Source: Deroplatys truncata
Taxonomy: Eukaryota > Arthropoda > Insecta > Mantodea > Mantidae
DNA length: 64,000 bases
Assembly: GCA_030765065.1 (NCBI GenBank)
Contig: CM060977.1
Coordinates: 130,204,295-130,268,294 of the forward strand
Direction of reading: 5' to 3'
Shown: positions 56,500-64,000 of the stretch, piece after piece
How positions within the stretch are numbered: position 1 is the stretch's first letter
Layout of the letters: the number at the start of each line of letters is the position of its first letter
Notes under the pieces: model-generated
Database searches by the model: none
Seen by the model: only the letters and a program-made list of their open reading frames with translations
What the model was told of the DNA's origin: nothing
Position numbers and translations under genes: made by a program

Positions 56500-57748
56500 T
56501 TTTTTTGGACACAAATACATAGGATACAGCATTCACCCAGAACTAGATATCAAGATTTCATTTAAAATACATATTTTAGGGGCCCATGAATAAAAAATCT
56601 GATGTGTACACTAACATGACTGTTTCTATTTTTGTAGAAACTATTTTTACAAAATCTTATTCTCCATATATTTCATTTTAATGTAGACAAACATTTGTAG
56701 AAATCATCTTTTGACATGTAAACAGAATTACATTTTACACATAGCGACCAGTTCTAAAAATATTTGACTATCGCTTAAGGCGTACTATGTTCCCCTTGTT
56801 TTGTATTTGCAAGGGCAATATAGAAATACAGTAGTCTTTAAGCATCGCAATATATCTTAATAGCTGGTTGCTATGTGAGCTCCATTCTCTTTGCCACAGA
56901 TTAATACTCCTTGCATATCCAAGATAAAACATGAATAACGAATTCCCATTTGAGAAAATAAGTATTGAAACATTTAAGGGAATAACAAGCAATATCTCGA
57001 AAATGGTTCACTCAACAAAAAAAATGTATAAGACATAAATTGTGTATTTTAACGCGATTTACATTTTTAAGTAAAATTTTGTGTATGTCTTATGGTTTAC
57101 CAGTTATGCAAAAGTCGTTCACAATGAAGAATACGTTTGGAGACATTCCCAGAAATTTCGAGATACGCATTTTATTTGCCATAAAAATGTCTTAAACATA
57201 TGATACTTTAAACAAAATCGTTAGGGCCACTTTTGAGAAAATAAAAATTTTCGAAAAATGTTCCATGTAAAGGGTAATCTGAGTAGGGGTATTTTCTTGA
57301 AAAGCTTCGTGTCGCATCTCTGGAAGATACTGAACCTAAATACCAAGTTTGGTGTTTATCCGACTGTTCGTTTCTGAGTTATGCTGTTCACAGACACACA
57401 GACAGACACACACGGACATGTTGCCAAAAATACTTAAGGTATCGAAGTTTTGAGTGGAATGCAATACTTCCACTACTTACAGTACGTGGTAGAGAAAGTA
57501 AAAAGGCATTTTTTTATAAAAACGCCTGTGTGTGTATATTAACAACATAACTAACAAACGAAATGTCGGATAAATACCAAACTTGCTATTTTAATTCAGC
57601 TCCTTCCAAAGATCCCCCACAAATTTTTTCAAGAAAATCCTCCACCCCAAACCAACCTTCACATAAAAACATTTTATATTCTTTTTTATAATTTCAAAAA
57701 TGGCTAACGACTTTTATTGAAATATCATATATTCAAGATATTCATATG
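56500..57748 (-). mobile_element. Subfamily B copy split by a subfamily A copy
   Basis: The left piece 56500-56597 (GATATCAAGATTTCATTTAA, then GGGGCCCATGAATAAAAAA) and the right piece 57503-57748 (GGCATTTTTTTATAAAAACG, CGAAATGTCGGATAAATACC) are contiguous parts of one minus-strand B copy. The A insertion sits in the T/A tract beside the internal microsatellite. The 5' side is cut at 57748 by the LINE. Confidence 0.7.
56598..57502 (+). mobile_element. CTGATG family, subfamily A, copy 26, nested in B
   Basis: TCTGATGTGTACACTAACAT at the start, TGGTAGAGAAAGTAAAAA at the end. The extra block of the copy 7/15/22 subgroup is present (ACAGTAGTCTTTAAGCATCG near 56828). Both flanks are A tracts with no longer duplication, fitting insertion between adjacent A residues (T/T on the other strand). 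Confidence 0.8.
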
Positions 57749-58276
57749 ACGCTCAAAATGTTGCGTCGGTTCTAACGCTCCCTATATGTCCTATGACCTT
57801 CTCTAACTCTAGTAAATGAAATAAAATTAATTGGTGTACTTAATTTAGGAAGAAAGGAAAGATCAGGAATGGCATGGTTTAAAATGGCTGAGGACTGGAG
57901 GGCACAGGAAATGACTGACGATTCTGGCAGGAAAACCTGCCCATTCTGCGATTTGGATGAGGACTGGGTACATATTTTGGCGGAATGTGCACAGTGGGAG
58001 AACCAGCGAACAATTAAACTCAAAGAAAAATCCTTAATTCCCTCAAGAAAGAGATTGGCATGTTGGGGATCTACTGGCTGCCCAGAGGAACTGGCAAAAT
58101 ATGGGCAATTTCTTGGCTAAAGTGCGAAGCTAGGTCAAATTTGTTCAGTTTTCCTTTTTCTTGTTCCTTTTGTTTTGTTTTCTTTTTCTGTTATTTATTT
58201 TGTCACCATACTTTTATCTTAAATATGCATGTACGGTCAATGACCCATACACTAAATACTTGTGTAATAATATATA
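57749..58276 (+). mobile_element. 5'-truncated LINE fragment
   Basis: Inserted in the subfamily B copy just after CATATGAC. It holds the last part of ORF2 and about 150 bases of T-rich 3' untranslated sequence. The 3' end is not clearly defined because another transposon begins at 58277. Confidence 0.65.
57800..58120 (+). pseudogene. LINE ORF2 C-terminus with CCHC knuckle
   Basis: The reading frame contains RKERSGMAWFKMAEDWRAQ, then CPFCDLDEDWVHILAEC (CxxC-H-C) and WENQRTIKLKEKS. The order, GMAW-type box followed by the knuckle, parallels the LINE at 46450-47125 (AFAWMRKAS then CELC...HYMTEC). Both therefore probably belong to the same non-LTR clade. No stop interrupts this piece up to 58120, but the upstream domains are gone. 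Confidence 0.7.
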
Positions 58277-59250
58277 CAGAATGTTTCAGAAATACTTTTA
58301 CAAGCTTCAGACATGGGTTTCTTACACCACAAGAAGAAAAAAAGTTCATATGAACATATGTCCCATAATCCTTTGTTTTCTCGTTAGGAGGTGTTTAACA
58401 CAGTGGTACACTTATAACATACAAAACTCGTAATAAATGCTCGAAATGTCTTCCTCTTGCTTCTATGCATGCCTGTACTCGTCGAATCATGGCATGTCGC
58501 ACCATGTCAAAAACTCCGGGATGGTGTCGAATGGTTTCGCAGGCTTCCATCACACGTCGATGAAGCGTTTCTGCATCCGGGATGCCTGCTCCGTAAACCA
58601 ATGATTTAAGATGCCCCAGAGGTAAACATCCACAGGATTGAGGTCGGGAGAACATGCAGGTCATGTAACTGGTCCTCCTCTGCCTATCCATCGGTCATGG
58701 TAAATACCGGTGCAGCTCGAACAATGCGAATAAAATGTGCCGGAGCCAGACATTTATCAGCAAGGCGACGATAAACAGCGACAAAGGTTGGACGACTCGG
58801 TTGTCTTCGCTCTGGAAACTCCATCTGATAGAGCCGTGCAGCCTCGCGTCCATTACCATTCCCGCGACCATACATAAAAATCATGTCTGCCTGTTCACGA
58901 AATGAATATCCAGCAATGGTGGAACGAAACACGTGCAGTTAGCTCACTGCATGTACACAATTGAAACGTTGAAGACAGACTAATGACAAATGACGAACGT
59001 AAACAAGTCTCCATGGCAACACTACGCCATCTACCGTATGTAGTACAATGGGTCAATAACTTCTATGAATGCATAGAGAAATGAACTTTTGAGGTTGGAC
59101 CCCGAAGGCCGTTGAACTCACACTTTCATTGTGACAGGAATAACGCGAAAACCAAGGATTATGAGACATACGTTCATATGAACTTTTTTCCTTCTTTTGA
59201 TGTGTGGAACCCATACCCGAAGTTTGTAAAAGTATTTATGAAACACCCGG
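58277..59250 (-). mobile_element. IS630/Tc1/mariner-type element with long inverted repeats, core deleted
   Basis: Inverted repeats of at least 100 bases: left CAGAATGTTTCAGAAATACT, right (inverted) CCGGGTGTTTCATAAATACT. They stay similar through AAAAAAGTTCATATGAAC. Each is flanked by TA within a TATATA context. The minus strand encodes the N- and C-terminal ends of a transposase; the catalytic middle is missing, so this is a deletion derivative. Confidence 0.82.
58395..58932 (-). pseudogene. Transposase ends (DUF4817-like N-terminus plus C-terminus)
   Basis: Frame 58932-58684 reads YSFREQADMIFMYGRGNGNG, REAARLYQMEFPERRQPSRP and TFVAVYRRLADKC. This is the helix-turn-helix region known as DUF4817 in insect transposases (usual form: YSxEEYADMxxxxGxxxGNxxxAxxLYxxxFPxRxxPxxxTF). 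After a break, frame 58691-58395 gives GHLKSLVYGAGIPDAETLHR, VMEACETIRHHPGVFDMVRH and QACIEARGRHFEHLL, the usual C-terminal end. The DDE/D core between them is absent. Motif recognition is strong; exact subfamily is not assigned. Confidence 0.8.
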
Positions 59251-59318
59251 TATATATTATCGTTATAATATATAATTTAAGAAAAAAATTACAATTTATA
59301 AGCCTACACACCAGAGTG

Positions 59319-59815
59319 AAAATATCGCATATGGGAGTTTGCGAGTTCGATTCCCAACCGCCCACTCTAATGCATGAGTTTTTTCGCGTGGATCGTCGGG
59401 CTAATGCTGGGATGGTTTCTTCCATTCCCGAGTTTCCTGTCTCTCCATTTCGTTCCCTTAATCATTTACTTCAGCCTTCATTCCGTTTGGTCTATTTCAG
59501 GGTTGGAACTGTCGGCGATGGTGTTTCGGTGCAGCATGGCAGGGGAAAAGGATGCTCTCTGTAAACTTTCTCCGCCCATCGCATTCGGCTGGTTGCCGGA
59601 GTATGGGACGGGTTCACCGACTGTTGGGGGTTTCAATCTGGAAAATGTAGGGACCGTGTCATTGCTACGCCGTCACTCCAGGTTCCGGCCGCTACTTTCA
59701 CCTCATACCTCTCTCCCGGGGCGCCCCCTCTGGGACGTCGGCACAATATCCTCATTCCTGGATCAGTGAGAAATCCTCTCCGCTGTCAATCCAATCAAAT
59801 CCAAACTAAAAATGT
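59319..59815 (+). mobile_element. GC-rich tRNA-derived SINE (family S-d), second copy
   Basis: The B box region GCGAGTTCGATTCCCAACCG is intact, while the A box region is altered (AAAATATCGCATATGGGAG). The body matches 34862-35357: TTTCAGGGTTGGAACTGTCG, GTGTTTCGGTGCAGCATGGC and CTCCAGGTTCCGGCCGCTAC. The tail is CCAATCAAATCCAAACTAAA. Frames of 131-150 codons over it are incidental. Confidence 0.8.
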
Positions 59816-60638
59816 CTTTTATGGAAATTTTTCTTTACTTAGTCTCTCCTTATGTGTGGGGAAATGGATATTTCAGATACTTGGATATTTCGGATAGCAA
59901 AACGATTTTTAAGTATGTTCGAAATTCAAAGCTTATATTAGACCTGCAAATTAAGGCATAAGAATTTTTAAATTCACAATGCACATTTCTTACTTTTCTC
60001 TTGAGTGCATCCTTTTAACGACTAATTTGAATTTAAGTCTGCTTAAGAAAGCGAAGTGGGGCAGATCAAGCGCCTTGTTAACAAACCTCGGAGGCTAGCG
60101 ATTTACCACAATGGGAGTTGGGTTAAGATAGCGTAATGTGCCTTAATAAAATTAGCATAGTTTAATCTGCATGGAAATGGAATTAAAACTGTTTCCAGAC
60201 CTTATAATAACGCTCTAAAAGAGTATAGAAAAAGAAATGCAGATTAGAAGATATATTGTTTCGCAGATGTGATAAGAAAGTTTAAGCCATTCTCTCTTAA
60301 CACTTTTTACAGAAGGAGCGGAGAAAAAGAATAGATATGCGGATATCTGGAGTTTCTAACTTCTTCGGAAAATTAACGCGTTTCGTAAATTCCTTTGGGC
60401 TTTATTGTTTGAATCTAAGATCTTAAGGGCGTGCATGAGTATGTTTAATATTTCTGCGTTAAGACCCTGCTGGAAATATCTTTCAAGTTGCCAAGCGAGT
60501 TTAATGTCACAAATTAGTCATGTCCTTCACTACTTTAACAGAAATGTATGCAGCAAGTGCATAACTTGGTGATTACGGTATAAGTGAATGTAATTATGTC
60601 ACAGCGTGTCATACTAAGATTATCCACGATTTGGATGT
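59816..60638. other. Unassigned sequence
   Basis: No repeat shared with other parts of the window and no supported gene. Confidence 0.35.
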
Positions 60639-61312
60639 AACATTTTATGCCATCTAAGGATTATAAATTGTAGAAAATAACTTCTAAAATAATTCGTTGT
60701 GCATAGCTGACGTAGTGAGGGCTTCTTCACGGGTAATGACACGTTAGTTCCTTTCCCTGTATTTCATCTGTTATTATTAGTCGACCACGATGTGAGTGCG
60801 TTCGATGGCGGAACGAGTGGGCGGCATCGGAAGTACAGCGAAGTAAGGAAAATAGCTGCAGTTCCGATTGTATTTACTAGCGAGGTTCAGACCTGCAAAT
60901 GTAGTGCTGTGTTCAGTGTGCAACACTGCATTTCCCTATCGCCTTGCCCCTCAATCCCCTCTGATCTCTAACCTTGATGACGTTCACTTTGTGAACAAAA
61001 ACAGTGGCTGTGTTAAATATAACATTCTATGCCATCTTAGGATTATAAATTGAAGGAAACAAATCCTGAACTAATTAGTTGTGTATAGCTGACTTACCGA
61101 GGGGTTTTTAATGTGTTATGAGAGGTTAGCTGTTCTCCCTGCATTTCATTACTGTCGGCCACAATATATGTGCGTTCGGTGGGAAGAGGAACTAAACAGT
61201 TACGGAGCAAGTTGTAGTACTGTGTTTCAGTGTGCAACTCTGCATTACCCTACCGCCTTGCGCCTCACTTCCTTTGATCTCTAGCCTTGATGACGTTCAC
61301 ATTGAAAACAAT
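60639..61312 (+). repeat. Diverged tandem duplication, period about 382
   Basis: Unit 1 starts AACATTTTATGCCATCTAAG (60639), unit 2 AACATTCTATGCCATCTTAG (61021). Both run through TTGT(G)TATAGCTGAC, CTGCATTTCAT/CTGTATTTCAT, TGTGCGTTCGGTGG/GAGTGCGTTCGATGG and GCCTTGATGACGTTCAC-like blocks. Unit 2 has several deletions (about 292 bases against about 370). No frame is conserved between the units. Confidence 0.85.
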
Positions 61313-61711
61313 ACTGGCGCACGATATGGTAACCGAGTGGTACTACATGTCTGAGGAATAAGTGCAGATGAGAGATAGAGGAAGCTCACGCAGAAGCATA
61401 AGAGACAGGCCGTATTACATCACTATTCCCGGTGCGTAGCATGTACAGGTCTGCAGTAAGGAAAGTTATAGTTAGTCGCAGTGGACGTAAACAAGTCAAA
61501 ATGCAAACACTGTCACGCGAAGTCATACACTCATAAAGTAGAGAAATAATATTCAGCGTGTTACAGTTTTGTAAGGAAGAGAAACGTAAAGGTTTAACTA
61601 TTCCGTTACATACGTTGTGTTGATGTTTTGATGGTCAGACTGTCCTGTACTCTCCTTCGGGCGTTATATCTCATATGGCACACTAGCGACTTCGTGTGAA
61701 AAAATGTCGTT
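61313..61711. other. Unassigned sequence
   Basis: No supported gene or repeat. Confidence 0.35.
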
Positions 61712-62085
61712 CTCTTGATTTAGAGATACCAAGCTAGTCTCTAATTCCCAAGGTCGCGGTTTTAAACCGGACAGAAGGCGATGGATTTTTTCGGGCGTAA
61801 AAATCCTTAGCAGGTTTCCTTCGGAAGGGAAATAAAGCTGGTGGTCTCCTCAGAGAGACCATATTTCTCTAATGTGCTGCCCCTAAGCATAAGTTCAGTC
61901 TCGGAGACATGATGTAGCCTCATACAAAAGCCAAATGTATCCTAGATTTACGGCACGTAAAAGATCCTCAAGCCTGCCAAAGGGGCCTTTGAGCAAAATT
62001 TCCGGTCTTTCACGCCCAATATAGAATGGAATGCTAAGAACCGTAGCGGTTAAAGAGTGCCCATAAACAAAACTCAATTTAATTT
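61712..62085 (+). mobile_element. tRNA-derived SINE (family S-a), longest copy
   Basis: The decayed A box (GATACCAAGCTAGTCTC) precedes B box CGCGGTTTTAAACCGGACAG. Downstream are GGCGATGGATTTTTTCGGGC, TTTCCTTCGGAAGGGAAATA, ATTTACGGCACGTAAAAGAT and the tail AAGAGTGCCCATAAACAAAA. It includes about 95 bases in the middle (near 61850-61940) absent from the copy at 24113. Confidence 0.75.
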
Positions 62086-63058
62086 TTCACCTAAAAGCTT
62101 CACTCTTTGGTCAGACCGGTAGTACCTAGTGTATCCAACCGGTAAATAAGACAAGCCTCTTGCATGGATTCCCTTTCTGGGAGAGAAGTGAGTAGATGTT
62201 ACGGACTGTGAAATAGCTTATTATCATATTGTGGCTCAGATATAGTTTTTAATAGAAATTTTAATAGCAAATCATTTTGGCACCATTAATATAAAATCTT
62301 TCCTCGTATCTTGACTCTGGGTTCTTTAAATATATAACTTTCACAAAGGAGACTTGTAGAACATCCACTTATACTAAGAAGGAAATGCTGTGCAAGAAGG
62401 AAGACAATAAGGATGTCAGGACATTAAATTCACTATAAACGCTACTTCTTTCTAAAACACTACAACTAAGGGGATGGTAAATTTCGGTAAATTAGGTGCA
62501 GATGGTTGTTTTCGAAGCTAACAATTCAATAGCAGTTCACCTCCGGAGCCAGCAGATTGGTTCACGCTCGCTAGACATCATAATTTCCGCAACTGGAGGC
62601 CGTGGAAAACATCAAATTCCGGTTTAGTTGCTTTCGTATTGCTCCGGGCGCTATCTGTGGAGCAAAGTCACAAATACGGGTTGCCTAGCCATTTGTTAGA
62701 GCCTGTTCGTTACCCGCACATCTCCCTCAGGATCCGGCAAGCAAATTGGGACGCTCTTTGCTTCCATTTCTGACTTGAAACTTGCTCTTATGGGAATTTT
62801 CAGGTCTATAGCAAACTTTGCAAGCCTCGGTTCCTTGATAAGGCTCATAGAATGTATGGGGTATTCATAACAAAAGAGGAAATATATTTTAACGGACACA
62901 AAAGCACCTACATTTTCATTATGCTTACTTTCTGAAACGCTGTGCAGCGCGAAATCAAATTTTATGCTATTCTTAACAGATCGAAATATCTTAAACTCGA
63001 ATACACTCCTGTAAGTCTCTGCTGCAGGATTAATCATGCGTATTTCTACTTATAAAGA
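62086..63058. other. Unassigned sequence
   Basis: The largest frame is 113 codons on the minus strand (62696-63037). It shows no domain or motif I recognise. It is not part of any repeat seen in this window, which makes it slightly more interesting than the other frames, but there is no evidence for a gene. Confidence 0.35.
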
Positions 63059-63059
63059 A

Positions 63060-63808
63060 TCTGATGTGTTACACTCACATGACTTTCTCTACTCTTGTAC
63101 GAGCTATTTTTACAAACGCTTATTCTCCATATGCTTCATGTTAATCGAGATATCGAGATGTTAATCTTATTGCCTATTTTCTTGTAGATGTAAGGGAAAT
63201 TGGTAGGTTTTAAGCGATAATCAAATATATTAAGAGCTGGTTGCTATGGGGAGTATTCCATTCTCTTTGCATTACCAGGAGAAAAAAATGAATAACGAAT
63301 TACCATTTGAGAAAAAGTATAAGTATTGGAACATTCAAGGGAATAACAACCAATATCTCGAAAATGGTTCACTCAACAAAAAATGTATATGACAAATTGT
63401 GTATTTTAACGCGATCTACATTTTTTGTGCAGTAAAATTTTATCTATCTCTTATGGTTTACCAGTTATGCAAATGTCGTTCACAATGAAGAATAATTTTG
63501 GAGACATTCCCAGAAAATACAAGGTATACATTTTATTTGTCATTAAAGTATCTTAAATATATGATAGTTTAATCAAAATCGTTAGAGCCATTTTTGAGAA
63601 CATTAAAATTTTCGAAAAATACTCCATGTAAAGGGTAATCTGGGGTGAGGGGATTTTCTTGAAAACCTTCGTGTCGCATCTCTGGAAGATACTGAACCTA
63701 AAAATGCTTTGTAGCATTCAGTGCACCTCAAAACATGTATTTCCTGTGAAATCTCGGTTCGCCTTTTTTTGGGTGGAATGCAATACTTCCCCTAATTACT
63801 ATACGTAC
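63060..63808 (+). mobile_element. CTGATG family, subfamily A, copy 27, 3' end replaced
   Basis: 5' end intact (CTGATGTGTTACACTCACAT, ACTTTCTCTACT). A deletion near 63705 fuses GAACCTAAAAATGC to the sequence after the microsatellite. The copy ends inside the hairpin, CTAATTACTATACGTA, and continues into unrelated sequence, so the AGAGAAAGT terminus is missing. Confidence 0.75.
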
Positions 63809-64000
63809 CGGCTCTGGGATGGTGATTTTAAATCGGTGCCATCCACGTCTTCACCTCTGACTTACTCAGGAAGTATCCTGAAGGCTCAACGTGGTTCGGA
63901 GTCCATGGTAAAGGCTGTAGATCCTTTCATTCCTCAGCCATCCTCAATCACTCTGACATCGGAGGCTAAGAATTCCCCTCGATGGGTGCCCCCACCTAAG
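63809..64000. other. Unassigned, GC-richer sequence at the window edge
   Basis: Begins CCGGCTCTGGGATGGTGATT directly at the truncated hairpin of copy 27. It may be the edge of another repeat or element that extends beyond the window. No frame or tRNA box was recognised. Confidence 0.3.

Noticed and set aside
59112-59564. Longest open frame of the window (150 codons)
   Set aside because: It crosses the inverted repeat of the IS630-type element and runs into a SINE. No protein family motif is visible, so it is a chance frame.
62696-63037. 113-codon minus-strand frame outside recognised repeats
   Set aside because: No domain, signal or splice context is recognisable, and frames of this length occur by chance in 64 kb. 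Left as unassigned.

Overview
The window looks like intergenic, transposon-dense DNA from an arthropod, most likely an insect. It is AT-rich, has no prokaryotic gene organisation, and carries only eukaryotic mobile elements: Tc1/mariner, pogo/Tigger, hAT, piggyBac, LINEs and several tRNA-derived SINEs. I see no intact host gene, no rRNA, no functional tRNA and no CRISPR. The open frames that exist are short and nearly all fall inside repeats. The species cannot be read from the sequence.

About a third of the window is one dispersed non-autonomous family of roughly 0.8-0.9 kb, called here the CTGATG family. Young copies (subfamily A) and older, diverged copies (subfamily B) lie on both strands: about 315-2945, 3629-4437, 7271-8055, 10245-12238, 15737-22051, 25140-27380, 29000-32578, 32951-35600, 39079-41328, 42395-44324, 45293-46157, 50871-53822, 56500-57748 and 63060-63808. 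A copy begins with TCTGATGTGTTACACTCACA, carries ACTTTCTCTACT close behind it, and has the exact inverse AGTAGAGAAAGT at its 3' end just after a short hairpin. It also has an internal CA/GT microsatellite and sits in A/T tracts. This resembles Helentron-derived HINE/DINE-1-like rolling-circle elements. Three head-to-tail junctions and two fold-back composites support an unusual replication or insertion mode. This is the most interesting content of the window.

Classical DNA transposons with resolvable ends are: a Tc1-like element at 5671-7049 (TA target); a hAT relic with a TTF/DUF4371-type transposase at 8056-9724, inserted in the end of a CTGATG copy with an 8-bp duplication; a pogo/Tigger relic at 13032-14972, itself split by an LTR-like repeat; a piggyBac relic at 45207-49198 (TTAA target) that swallowed a CTGATG copy, a LINE and an LTR-like piece; and an IS630/mariner-type element with a DUF4817-like N-terminus and long inverted repeats at 58277-59250. 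Two 5'-truncated LINEs (46219-47160, 57749-58270) keep a CCHC C-terminus. At least four tRNA-headed SINE families are present, several with clear target-site duplications (1707-1922, 5122-5398, 18151-18446, 27599-27862, 52749-53246). Other repeats are the LTR-like family D (four copies), the short family E (two copies) and a diverged tandem duplication at 60639-61312.

Nesting gives relative ages: subfamily B is older than subfamily A, A is older than the SINE at 52749-53246, the pogo element predates its family D insert, and the piggyBac element predates its CTGATG, LINE and LTR-like inserts. The remaining stretches hold nothing I can recognise.
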